From JANQIO01 sp965601975 (GTDB taxonomy: Bacteria; Pseudomonadota; Gammaproteobacteria; Pseudomonadales; Halieaceae), in assembly GCA_965601975.1 (NCBI GenBank), contig OZ271856.1:558001-622000 (forward strand): DNA of 64,000 nucleotides, read 5' to 3'. Of the stretch, positions 1 to 7,867 are shown one piece after another; the stretch's first letter is position 1; each line of letters starts with the position of its first letter. The notes beneath the pieces are model-generated. The model was not told the DNA's origin. It searched no databases and saw nothing but the letters and a program-made list of their open reading frames with translations. The translations under genes were made by a program, and so were the position numbers.

Positions 1-1
1 C

Positions 2-949
2 GGCCAGGGCCAGCGCCGCACGCTCGCTATCCTGGTCAGTCATCACGGCCGCCTGGTGGCGGAACGCTATGCGCCACCGGTGCAGGCAGACACCCCGCTG
101 CAGGGGTGGTCCATGAACAAGAGTCTCATGGCTACCTGGGCGGGCATGCAGGTGGAGCAGGGCCTGCTGGACCTGGATGCCCCCATCTCACCCCGGGTGG
201 CAGAGATCGACCCGGGCCTGGCGCAGAAGCTCGATTCCGAGCTGAACCTGGGCCACCTGCTGCACATGGAGAGCGGGCTCGAGTTTGAAGAAACCTACTT
301 TCCCGGCGATGACGCCACCCGCATGCTCTATCGCAGCCCGGCCATGTGGCGGGTGGCGCCGGGCAATGGCCATCGCTATCTACCCGGGGAATACTTCAGC
401 TATTCCAGCGGCGATACCAATCTCGCCAGCTGGATCTGGCAGGGCAGCCTGGACCGGCCCTACTACCAGTGGATCGCACAGGAGTTCGCGGAGCCGCTGG
501 GCCTGACGGGCATGACGTCGGAACACGACGCCAGTGGTGTGCAGGTGGGGTCCTCCTACACGTACATGACCGCCTCCGACTGGCTGCGGGTCGGCGAGTT
601 CTGGCTGGATGCCTGGCACGGACGCTCGCCCCGGCTGTCCGCCGACTGGATGCGCAGCGCCACCACGCCTCGCGAGGCCGCGACCCGCGGCAACTACGGC
701 CGCGGCTTCTGGCTCAACACCCAGGGTGTCGATTTCCCCAACCTGCCTCGCAACCTGTTCTACGCCTCGGGACACAATGGCCAGTACGTGGTGATGTTCC
801 CGGACCGGGAACTGGTGGTGGTGCGGCTGGGCCTGTCCAGCAACGGCTCCGCCACCGGTCTGTCGACACTGCTTGAAGGCGTGCTCGCTACGCTGCCCTT
901 GGCGCCAGCGCCGCCTCGCCTCGAAGTCGCTCGGCAACCAGGTCGATAA
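2..949 (+). CDS. Serine hydrolase, beta-lactamase class C family (5'-truncated by window edge)
   Basis: The frame is open from base 2, so the true start lies upstream; the GTG at 56 is internal. The conserved lead-in ILVSHHGRLVAERY precedes the nucleophile motif SMNK (SxxK) encoded at 110-121. A YSS triplet within YFSYSSGDTN fits the second catalytic motif, and SGHNGQY near the C-terminus occupies the third-motif position. This pattern is that of class C beta-lactamase-like esterases and peptidases, which act through an acyl-serine. No substrate can be inferred, and nothing suggests it is a true antibiotic lactamase. Its last 62 bases overlap the end of the convergent LysR gene. Confidence 0.85.
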   Translation, partial: GQGQRRTLAILVSHHGRLVAERYAPPVQADTPLQGWSMNKSLMATWAGMQVEQGLLDLDAPISPRVAEIDPGLAQKLDSELNLGHLLHMESGLEFEETYFPGDDATRMLYRSPAMWRVAPGNGHRYLPGEYFSYSSGDTNLASWIWQGSLDRPYYQWIAQEFAEPLGLTGMTSEHDASGVQVGSSYTYMTASDWLRVGEFWLDAWHGRSPRLSADWMRSATTPREAATRGNYGRGFWLNTQGVDFPNLPRNLFYASGHNGQYVVMFPDRELVVVRLGLSSNGSATGLSTLLEGVLATLPLAPAPPRLEVARQPGR

Positions 950-1799
950 ACGCCCGGATCTTGCCGGGGGAACTGGGTCCGGAGCGGTGGATGATGTGCA
1001 CCGGCAGGGGGTCTGTCTCGAATGCCTCCAACACCACCTGGAGGTCGCCGGCCGCGACTTCATCGGCGGCCTGGTAGGACAGCAGGCGGGTAATCCCGAA
1101 ACCGTGCATGGCGGCCTCGATGGCGGCGTCGTTGCTGGTCACGGTAAGCCGCGGGCGAACCCGCAAGGTCTGCTCCCCTTCCGGAAGCCGAAAGCGCCAG
1201 CCGGCGCCAAAACTGCCGGCGCTGGAAGCGATCAGGGTGTGCAGGGCCAGGGCGTGTGGTGAGTCCGGTATGCCGCGCTCGGCCAGGTAGTCCGGTGAGG
1301 CGACCAGCACGCGGCGGATCGACCCGACCCGCAGGGCCCGCATCGAGGAATCCGGCAGTTCGCCGACGCGAATCCCCACGTCCACCCCTTCCTCCATCAT
1401 GTTGACGTTGCGGTCCAGGAACAGGGCATCCACCTGCACCTCCGGATAGCGCTGCATGAACTCGACAATCCCCGGCATGACATAGCGCCGCCCGAACATC
1501 AGTGGCGCGGTCACCGTCAGCAGGCCGCGGGGGGTGGCATTGATACCGGCAGCGGCTTCTTCCGCGGCCTCTACCTCTGCGAGGATGCGGCGCGCGTCCT
1601 CGAGAAAACGCTCGCCCGCCTCGGTGGCGCGCACGTAGCGGGTGGTCCGGTTCAGCAGCTTTACCCCCAGGTGGTCTTCAAGGCCTGCCACGGCCCGGGT
1701 CACTGCGGGGGCGGACTGGTTGAGGCGCCGGGCCGCCGCGGCAAAGCCCTGTTCCTCGGCTACCGCCACAAACACCTGCATCTGGGTGAGTCTGTCCAT
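888..1799 (-). CDS. LysR-family transcriptional regulator
   Basis: A 303-residue protein of standard LysR length. The N-terminal winged helix-turn-helix reads MDRLTQMQVFVAVAEEQGFA, followed by RRLNQSAPAVTRAVAGLEDHL. A periplasmic-binding-protein-like effector domain fills residues about 90-295, with the usual PRGLLTVTAP junction. I chose the start at 1799 because the HTH begins there; the frame stays open far upstream but that extension is antisense to the next gene. It is divergent from the PNPOx-FNR / GST pair at 1923-3909, so it probably controls that operon. The effector is unknown. Confidence 0.9.
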   Translation of the reverse strand: MDRLTQMQVFVAVAEEQGFAAAARRLNQSAPAVTRAVAGLEDHLGVKLLNRTTRYVRATEAGERFLEDARRILAEVEAAEEAAAGINATPRGLLTVTAPLMFGRRYVMPGIVEFMQRYPEVQVDALFLDRNVNMMEEGVDVGIRVGELPDSSMRALRVGSIRRVLVASPDYLAERGIPDSPHALALHTLIASSAGSFGAGWRFRLPEGEQTLRVRPRLTVTSNDAAIEAAMHGFGITRLLSYQAADEVAAGDLQVVLEAFETDPLPVHIIHRSGPSSPGKIRAFIDLVAERLRGEAALAPRAA

Positions 1800-1800
1800 G

Positions 1801-1823
1801 ATTATTTCAATTTGAGAAATAAT
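1801..1823. promoter_or_regulatory. Inverted repeat, candidate LysR-type binding box
   Basis: ATTATTTC and GAAATAAT form a perfect 8-bp inverted repeat around a 7-bp AT-rich centre, in the divergent gap next to the lysR start. It contains the T-N11-A pattern typical of LysR-type boxes. It lies so close to the lysR start codon that binding there would be expected to repress lysR itself. Function is inferred from position and symmetry only. Confidence 0.5.
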
Positions 1824-1922
1824 AAATTGCGATTCTACGGGATTCTTACGTGCAGGGGAATTCGGCATAGTGACTCCATCGAAACGGAACGCCCCACGCG
1901 GGCTCAGACAGAGGACAGAACG

Positions 1923-3230
1923 ATGGCGCACAGCTACCACGAAATCGCGTTCACCCCGACCATCCTGGACCTGCAGGCGCAGGCAGGTAGCCGCGAGGGC
2001 TATGCGTCCATGAGCGAGGGCGATCGCTACGCCCACCGCCTCAGCGCACGCGAGACGGATTTCATCGGCCAGCGCGACAGCTTCTATATGGCCAGCGTCA
2101 GCGAGACCGGCTGGCCCTACGTGCAACATCGCGGCGGCCCGAAAGGCTTCATGAAGGTGCTGGACGAAAAGACCATCGGTTTCGCTGACTACTCCGGCAA
2201 TCGCCAGTACGTCAGCACCGGCAACTTCCGCAAGGACGACCGCGTGTCCCTGTTCTTCATGGACTACCCGAACCGTCGCCGGCTGAAAATGCTGGGCCGC
2301 GTTCGCGTCGTCGAGCCCCACGAGACCGACATTCTCGAGCAGCTGGAAGATCCAGGCTACGCGGTGCAAATCGAGCGTGGCTTCCTGATCACGGTGGAGG
2401 GCTTCGACTGGAATTGCCCGGCGCACATCACGCCGCGCTTTACCGAGAACGAAGTGCGCGCGGCCATGGACGAACTGGTCCAGGAGAATCGCCGCCTCAC
2501 CGGCCTGCTGGAATCGCGTGCCGCCAACGAGGGCGAGGCCGCAGACACCGTGCTCGGTGACGGCCCCCTTGAACTGGTCATCACCGGCGTGCGCCAGCTG
2601 GCGCCGAAGGTCCGCGCCTTCGAACTGCGGGATCCCAACGGTGGCGAGCTGCCGCCGGTAGAGCCCGGTGCGCACCTGAAGGTGCCGGTGCGGCTCGCCA
2701 ACGGCGAACTCAGCGAGCGGCACTACTCGATCGCCTCCAACCCGGCCCGGCGCGATGCTTATGAAATCGCGGTGCTGCGGGAAGACGAGGGTTCAGGCGG
2801 GTCGCGCGCCGTGCACGCAAGCTTTGATATCGGGATGACCCTCCGGGTCGATCTGCCCGAGAACCACTTCCCCCTGCATGTGGATGACCGTCCCGCGGTG
2901 CTGATCGCCGGCGGGATCGGCATCACCCCGATCAAGTCCATGGCCCAGGCCCTGGAGAATCGGGGCAACGACTTCCACGTGCATTACGCCGGTCGCAGTC
3001 GCCGTGAGATGCCCTTCCGCGATCGCCTCGAGCGCCAGTTCGAGGAGCGGATCAGCATCTACAGCGGCGCAGACGGCGAGCGTCTCGATCTCGAGGCCGC
3101 GCTCAGGGATGCGCCCGCCGACGCGCTGGTCTACCTCTGCGGCCCGGACCGGCTCATCGCCGGCGTGATGGCCGCAGCGAAAGCTGTCGACTTCCCCCGC
3201 GAGCGCATTCGCCTGGAACGTTTTTCATGA
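1923..3230 (+). CDS. Fusion of a pyridoxamine-phosphate-oxidase-like domain and an FNR-type flavin/NAD reductase
   Basis: 435 residues. The N-terminal half (about 1-200) has a PNPOx-like split-barrel fold: MASVSETGWPYVQHRGGP, FADYSGNRQYVSTGN and DDRVSLFFMDYPNRRRLK. The C-terminal half (about 205-435) is a ferredoxin-NADP-reductase module of the phthalate-dioxygenase-reductase/VanB kind: ERHYSIASNP (flavin binding), IAGGIGITPIKSM (NAD(P) binding) and VYLCGPDRLI. It stops at RLERFS, where related reductases continue into a plant-type 2Fe-2S domain, so the final electron carrier is missing or separate. The ATG at 1923 was chosen because the PNPOx homology begins near it. A GST follows 55 bp downstream. 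Probable flavin oxidoreductase; substrate unknown. Confidence 0.85.
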   Translation: MAHSYHEIAFTPTILDLQAQAGSREGYASMSEGDRYAHRLSARETDFIGQRDSFYMASVSETGWPYVQHRGGPKGFMKVLDEKTIGFADYSGNRQYVSTGNFRKDDRVSLFFMDYPNRRRLKMLGRVRVVEPHETDILEQLEDPGYAVQIERGFLITVEGFDWNCPAHITPRFTENEVRAAMDELVQENRRLTGLLESRAANEGEAADTVLGDGPLELVITGVRQLAPKVRAFELRDPNGGELPPVEPGAHLKVPVRLANGELSERHYSIASNPARRDAYEIAVLREDEGSGGSRAVHASFDIGMTLRVDLPENHFPLHVDDRPAVLIAGGIGITPIKSMAQALENRGNDFHVHYAGRSRREMPFRDRLERQFEERISIYSGADGERLDLEAALRDAPADALVYLCGPDRLIAGVMAAAKAVDFPRERIRLERFS

Positions 3231-3285
3231 ACCCCTGGCCCGGCAAGACGGGCCTGTAACCACCATCCCCTGGAGGAGAACCACC

Positions 3286-3909
3286 ATGAGCAACATCACT
3301 CTGTACCGCCACGCCCTGTCCGGGCACTCACATCGGGTCGAGCTGTTCCTGTCGATCCTCAACATCGACGCAGAGCTGGTCGACGTGGACCTGTTGAGCG
3401 GCGCCCACAAGCAGCCGGACTTCCTTGCCATGAACCGATTTGGCCAGGTGCCGGTGCTGCAGGACGGCGACACCGTCCTCTCGGATTCCAATGCCATCCT
3501 GGTGTACCTGGCCAACAAGTACGACCGGACCGGCAGCTGGCTGCCGACCGACCCGGTGGCGGCTTCAGAGGTGCAACGTTTCCTGAGCGTGGCAGCGGGC
3601 CAGGTATCCAGCGGACCGGGTGCGGCGCGCCTGTACAACGTGTTCAATGCGGACCTCGACCACGCACGGGCCCTGCGTATTTCCCACGACGTGCTGGGTG
3701 TCCTGGACGGCCACCTCGAAGGACGCGACTGGCTGGTAGGCACCCGTCCGACCATCGCGGACCTGTCCAACTATGCCTATATCGCCCACGCGCCGGAAGG
3801 TGACGTCGACTTGTCGGCCTACACCAACGTGCGTGGCTGGCTGCGGCGTGTCGAGAACCTGCCGGGCTTTGTGCCGATGCAGGCCACCCCGGCCGGGTTG
3901 GCTGCCTGA
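3286..3909 (+). CDS. Glutathione S-transferase family protein
   Basis: 207 residues, normal GST length. The thioredoxin-like N-terminal domain (about 1-80) starts ITLYRHALSGHSHRVELFLS and contains FGQVPVLQDGDTVLSDSNAILVYLA, the glutathione gamma-glutamyl-binding segment with its cis-proline and Asp-Ser. The alpha-helical C-terminal domain has RPTIADLSNYAYI, the usual N-capping and hydrophobic staple region. AGGAG is placed well before the ATG at 3286. It lies 55 bp after the PNPOx-FNR fusion and is probably co-transcribed, suggesting a small detoxification operon under the divergent LysR protein. Confidence 0.9.
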   Translation: MSNITLYRHALSGHSHRVELFLSILNIDAELVDVDLLSGAHKQPDFLAMNRFGQVPVLQDGDTVLSDSNAILVYLANKYDRTGSWLPTDPVAASEVQRFLSVAAGQVSSGPGAARLYNVFNADLDHARALRISHDVLGVLDGHLEGRDWLVGTRPTIADLSNYAYIAHAPEGDVDLSAYTNVRGWLRRVENLPGFVPMQATPAGLAA

Positions 3910-3940
3910 TGTTTGATATAGGCTACGCCCTGTCCCTGGC

Positions 3941-3963
3941 TGCCGGCGGTGTGCCCGCCGGCA
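3941..3963. other. GC-rich hairpin between convergent genes
   Basis: TGCCGGCGG and CCGCCGGCA form a perfect 9-bp stem around a 5-nt loop, 32 bp after the GST stop. There is no T-run on either strand, so it is not a canonical intrinsic terminator, though it could stabilise mRNA 3' ends. Confidence 0.45.
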
Positions 3964-4019
3964 TGCCGGGGGCGCCTGTTCAAGAACCTGGAAGCCCCCA
4001 GTGTTTGCGGGGTCGCGGC

Positions 4020-5378
4020 TCAGCGCTTGCGGATGTAGAGCGCGATATTGGGGAACGCGTTGGGGTTGGTTTCGATCAGGAAAATGACCTGGCCATCCGG
4101 CGAGATGGCGCCCTGCCGGTACTGGGTCTCCAGTTCCCCGCCGAAGGTCACCAGCATGTAGTTCACCGGGAGTATGTAATTCCCGTTGCCATAGGAATCT
4201 CGCAGCACCAGCTCGCCGGCGGCGCCCTCGTTGGTTACTCCCAGTTCGGTCACCCCGGTGAGCAGCGGCGACCGAATCTGGACCCATGCTCCGTAGTAGT
4301 TGCCAATCACTGACGCCGGGGTCTTGTCGAAGGAGGACTTCAGGCAAATCGCCGTGCCCTTGCGGCTGTCCACCATCTCGGAGCCAACAAAGACCGTTCC
4401 ATCTGCAGACAGCGAGCCGGGCACCTGCAGTACCTGGTTCGAGAGCCCGAAGTAGCTCATGACCGCGGTGCCGTCACTTGAGACGCTGTAGCTCATGGGC
4501 GCAGTGCCATTCGTGCCCCAGGCGTCACTGATGATCTGCATCAGGCCTGAGCCATTGCCGTCCATGGTGGCGCGGAAAAATCGTGCATACCCCGCATTGA
4601 CGCCAAACGCCCAGGTGCTGATATGGCCGCACAGGTACTCACCGAAGAACTGGGTGTTCTTCGCATCCTCCTGCTTCGCCTGGAGGAAGGCCACAGAGAA
4701 TTCGTCCTGACCGGTACCGTCGTCGGTGTCTACCATGGTGACGAGATTCGCCGCTTCCGTGGCCGCGCCCCCGGAAACCGGGTTGCCGCTGGAGTTGCGG
4801 ACTACCACCTGTCCGTCCGACTGGATCTGGTAACTGATCGGGCGTCGCTCAAAGTTGTCGCGGGTGCCGAATTGCTGGCCGGTGTAGCGGTAGTCGCCTT
4901 CGCTGGTCAGCAGGGCGTCGAGCAGGGTGGCATAGGCGAAGGAGCCCTCACCGCCAAACTCCGAGGCGACGTAGGAAAGGCCGTTCAGGGTAGCGCCGTC
5001 CTGGGTGAACACGGCCCGCAGTGGGGGCAGGGAGTTTTCCCGGGGCTTTCGCTCCCAGGCGTCCACAAAGCGCTTCTCGTAGTTGTGCAGGCAGTCATCG
5101 CCCTCGGATTCGGGCTCGCAGACGCCTTCCCAGTGGGAGAAGCGCCAGCCCGGCCGGGGCAGGGCGCGATAGACGGCGGTTTCGTCGCCGGTGACTTCAT
5201 TGTCGGTGCAGCGTGGAAACCCGGCCTGGAATTCCTCCAGCGCACAGCCGCGCACGCCGTTCACCATTTCGACGATGTCGCCCTGGCCTTCGACTTCAAG
5301 GGTGTGTTTACAGGCGGCGAGCGCGAGGGGCGCCAGCAGGACTGCCAGTGTCTTCAGCACTCTGTCGGGCTGTTTCAT
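4020..5378 (-). CDS. Putative secreted lipoprotein with an N-terminal bacterial-repeat-like segment
   Basis: 452 residues from the ATG at 5378. The N-terminus MKQPDRVLKTLAVLLAPLALAAC is a lipoprotein signal peptide with lipobox LAAC. After it comes a short segment with ALPRPGWRFSHWEGVCEPES, which resembles the GWxFxxWxGxC core of InlB-like/Big bacterial repeats. The rest (about 120-450) is a beta-rich, low-Cys region rich in G, S and T that I do not recognise. A methionine 12 codons upstream would displace the signal peptide, so the later start is preferred. It is probably anchored to the outer membrane or periplasmic face; function unknown. Confidence 0.75.
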   Translation of the reverse strand: MKQPDRVLKTLAVLLAPLALAACKHTLEVEGQGDIVEMVNGVRGCALEEFQAGFPRCTDNEVTGDETAVYRALPRPGWRFSHWEGVCEPESEGDDCLHNYEKRFVDAWERKPRENSLPPLRAVFTQDGATLNGLSYVASEFGGEGSFAYATLLDALLTSEGDYRYTGQQFGTRDNFERRPISYQIQSDGQVVVRNSSGNPVSGGAATEAANLVTMVDTDDGTGQDEFSVAFLQAKQEDAKNTQFFGEYLCGHISTWAFGVNAGYARFFRATMDGNGSGLMQIISDAWGTNGTAPMSYSVSSDGTAVMSYFGLSNQVLQVPGSLSADGTVFVGSEMVDSRKGTAICLKSSFDKTPASVIGNYYGAWVQIRSPLLTGVTELGVTNEGAAGELVLRDSYGNGNYILPVNYMLVTFGGELETQYRQGAISPDGQVIFLIETNPNAFPNIALYIRKR

Positions 5379-5455
5379 GGGTACCGCAACCGCAAATGGT
5401 CTTGGTCGGATCATACAACAAGCCTGTGTCGCGGATGTAGCGGCTGGGCATATTC

Positions 5456-5476
5456 ACAGTCTGCCGGTTAGACTGT
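5456..5476. promoter_or_regulatory. Inverted repeat upstream of the 159-aa membrane protein
   Basis: ACAGTCT and AGACTGT form a perfect 7-bp inverted repeat with a 7-bp centre, 30 bp before the start of the gene at 5507 and in the divergent gap with the lipoprotein gene. Its size and position suit a dimeric regulator, but no regulator can be named. Confidence 0.35.
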
Positions 5477-5506
5477 CGCGGTTCGAGATAAAAGCCGAGC
5501 AAACGA

Positions 5507-5986
5507 ATGCCCCAGGACAGACCCGACCCCCTGAGCCCCGAGGTCCAGAACAGCGGCCCCCGCGGCCTGGATCCGTTCCTCAGGCGCTACCTGGTCGGCA
5601 TGGCCGTGCTGCTGGTGGCGGGAATCGTGTACTTCCTTACGCAGCAGGACAGCCGTCTCAGCGAAATCAACGAGAAGCTGGCCACGTCGCCTTCACTCTA
5701 TGACTACCCCTATCGCTTCCGCGTGTTGTCGCTGGAAAACGGCGTGGCGGTGATGAGCAGCCCCCGTTCCGCCGACATGGGGCCCATGCATTTCCTGCGC
5801 GTCCTCGATCCGGCCCTCAAGGCGGTGGATGTGCTGCACCCGGATATGATGGCGGCCCAGGACCTGTTGGCGCAGAGGCAGTCCGCGGCGGCGCGCATCG
5901 TCAGTGACGAGCCGGACGTCAGCAGCATTCGCTGGCAGCTTGACCGGCAGTGGTACCGCGAGCACGGGGTGTTTCTGCCCGAATGA
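5507..5986 (+). CDS. Conserved hypothetical single-pass membrane protein
   Basis: 159 residues. A charged, Pro-rich cytoplasmic N-terminus is followed by one clear membrane segment (about 28-45, YLVGMAVLLVAGIVYFL) and a roughly 115-residue soluble part rich in RVLSLENGVAVMSSPRSADMGP. The hydrophobic segment lacks a signal-peptidase site, suggesting a membrane anchor with an exported C-terminal domain. The family is not recognised. It lies 25 bp upstream of the GST-like gene in the same direction. Confidence 0.7.
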   Translation: MPQDRPDPLSPEVQNSGPRGLDPFLRRYLVGMAVLLVAGIVYFLTQQDSRLSEINEKLATSPSLYDYPYRFRVLSLENGVAVMSSPRSADMGPMHFLRVLDPALKAVDVLHPDMMAAQDLLAQRQSAAARIVSDEPDVSSIRWQLDRQWYREHGVFLPE

Positions 5987-6011
5987 CAAAGGCTCTACAG
6001 GAGAAGGAATC

Positions 6012-7118
6012 ATGAGCACACTGGAGCCGATTGCGCTGCACGGATCGAACATTTCCTACTTCACGGGAAAACTCGAAAACTACTTCAAGCTGAAGGGGCT
6101 GGCCTACGAGCTGCACTCCATGGCCTTCCCCCAGGACGCAAAGCGCATCCAGGAGGACCTGGGGGTATTCCAGATGCCGGTCCTGCAGCTGGCGGACGGG
6201 CGCTGGATGATCGACAGCACCAAGATCATCCAGTGGTTCGAGAAGGAGGTGCCCGCCAATCCGGTGATCCCGCCGGATCCGCTGCAGGCGTTCGTGTGCT
6301 ACCTGCTGGAAGATTACGCCGACGAGTGGCTGTGGCGGCCTGCCATGCACTTTCGCTGGTACTACGACGAGGGCGCCTTCTTTGCCAGCCGCCACCTGGC
6401 TGACGAGCACATGGGCGCCATGCCTCTGCCGGGCTTCCTCAAGCGCTGGAACCTGCGCCGCCGGCAGCGCGGCGGCTACACCGCCGGCGACGGTGTCACC
6501 GAGCAAAACCGCCCCGGTGTTGAGGACATCTTTTTCCGCACCCTGCAGCAGCTGCAGGCGATATTCGAGCAGCGGCCGTTTTTGCTCGGGTCTAGGCCCA
6601 GCCTCGCCGACGTCGGCTTCTCCGGTCCCTTCTTCCGCCACTTTGCGCTGGACCCTGTCCCGCTGGAGATTATCCGCCAGCGGGCGCCGGCGGTGTTGGA
6701 GTGGGTGGCCCGCTTGTGGAACACCCCGCTTGAAACCTGTACCGGTAGCTGGGGCGAGGGCATCCCGGACGACCTGGGGCCGATATTCGATGAGATCGGC
6801 ACCCACTACCTGCCCTACCTGTGCGCAAACGTCGACGCGGTGGCTGCGGGCAAAAAAGTATTCGATGCGGAGATCGGCGGGGTGGACTACCGTGCCGCGC
6901 GCTATTCGCGCTACCGGGTGTGGTGCATCAGGGAACTGCGGGAGCAGTTCGAGGCCATGCCTGACACCGCGCAGCAGGAGGCTCGCACACTGCTTGAGAG
7001 ACACGGCTGCTGGGAGCCCCTGTGGCGCCACGCCGACCTGCCCCTGTTGCCGGGGCAGGAAGAGGAGTTGCCGTTCAAGGCCTCCACCAAGATGGTCGGC
7101 GCCCACGAGAACATGTAG
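6012..7118 (+). CDS. Large glutathione S-transferase-like protein
   Basis: 368 residues from the ATG at 6012, preceded by an AGGAGAAGGAA ribosome-binding site. The N-terminal thioredoxin-fold GST domain reads IALHGSNISYFTGKLENYF, then FQMPVLQLADGRWMIDSTKIIQWFE (glutathione-site-like). A helical C-terminal domain with RPSLADVGFSGPFFRHF follows, then an extension to residue 368, making it much longer than a standard 200-220-residue GST. The Tyr/Ser-type catalytic residue is not obvious. It is translationally coupled to the next hydrolase (stop TAG and start GTG share one base). Confidence 0.8.
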   Translation: MSTLEPIALHGSNISYFTGKLENYFKLKGLAYELHSMAFPQDAKRIQEDLGVFQMPVLQLADGRWMIDSTKIIQWFEKEVPANPVIPPDPLQAFVCYLLEDYADEWLWRPAMHFRWYYDEGAFFASRHLADEHMGAMPLPGFLKRWNLRRRQRGGYTAGDGVTEQNRPGVEDIFFRTLQQLQAIFEQRPFLLGSRPSLADVGFSGPFFRHFALDPVPLEIIRQRAPAVLEWVARLWNTPLETCTGSWGEGIPDDLGPIFDEIGTHYLPYLCANVDAVAAGKKVFDAEIGGVDYRAARYSRYRVWCIRELREQFEAMPDTAQQEARTLLERHGCWEPLWRHADLPLLPGQEEELPFKASTKMVGAHENM

Positions 7119-7867
7119 TGGACGTTCCGGCCAGTTACCTCGAAGCCGCGGGCGGACACCGCCTGGCCTACCGCCACGTGTCGGGCAGTGAACCCGGCAT
7201 CCTGTTCTGCGGCGGCTTCCACTCCAACATGCAGGGAGACAAGGCCCTGGCCCTGGATGCCTGGTGCCGCGAGACCGGACGCCAGTTCACTCGCTTCGAT
7301 TATTTCGGCCACGGTGAGTCCAGCGGCGAGGCGGCCGAGGGGCGTATCGGCCGCTGGGCGGAAGACGCGACCCAGGTACTGGACCAGGTGTGCCGGGGAC
7401 CGCAGATCATTGTGGGGTCTTCCATGGGCGGCTGGATGATGTTGCTGGCGACCCTGGCGCGGCCCGAGCGGGTCTGCGGCCTGGTGGGCATTGCCAGCGC
7501 GCCGGATTTTTCGCGGGCCATGAAGGATTCCCTGCAGGCCTCCGGCGCCTGGCAGCAGATCGAATCCCAGGGCTACTACGATATGCCCAGCCACTATCCC
7601 GGCGAATCCACCTACCGAATCGAAAAGGGCTTTATCGAGGAGGCGGAACAGCACTGTCTTCTGGATACGACCGTTCCGATTTCCCTGCCTGTGCGACTAC
7701 TCCACGGCCAGGCGGATGCCGACGTACCGTGGCAGCGTTCCATGTTGCTGGCGGAAAAGCTCGCAGGCGATGATGTCGAGATCACCCTGGTCAAGAACGG
7801 CGATCACCGACTGTCGCGACCCGAGGATTTGCAGCGCCTGATCAGTACCCTGGCAGCGCTTGCCTAG
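7118..7867 (+). CDS. Alpha/beta hydrolase, ABHD10-like
   Basis: 249 residues. I chose the GTG at 7118, which shares one base with the upstream TAG stop; homology starts immediately (SYLEAAGGHRLAYRHV). The nucleophile elbow is GSSMGGWM, the ABHD10-type GxSxG signature. The acid is probably in GQADADVPW and the histidine in KNGDHRLS. FCGGFHSNMQGDKA provides the oxyanion loop. Mammalian ABHD10 is a thioesterase/glucuronide esterase, so thioesterase or carboxylesterase activity is likely here. Coupling to the upstream GST-like gene suggests a joint role in handling thiol or ester adducts. Its end overlaps the convergent carboxylesterase by 4 bp. Confidence 0.85.
   Translation: MDVPASYLEAAGGHRLAYRHVSGSEPGILFCGGFHSNMQGDKALALDAWCRETGRQFTRFDYFGHGESSGEAAEGRIGRWAEDATQVLDQVCRGPQIIVGSSMGGWMMLLATLARPERVCGLVGIASAPDFSRAMKDSLQASGAWQQIESQGYYDMPSHYPGESTYRIEKGFIEEAEQHCLLDTTVPISLPVRLLHGQADADVPWQRSMLLAEKLAGDDVEITLVKNGDHRLSRPEDLQRLISTLAALA

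Noticed and set aside
2..949. Antibiotic beta-lactamase
   Set aside because: Only the generic serine-hydrolase motifs are visible; the family is dominated by esterases and peptidases, and no resistance-type motif was recognised.
1800..2723. N-terminal extension of the LysR gene
   Set aside because: It is antisense to the PNPOx-FNR gene and the helix-turn-helix begins at 1799.
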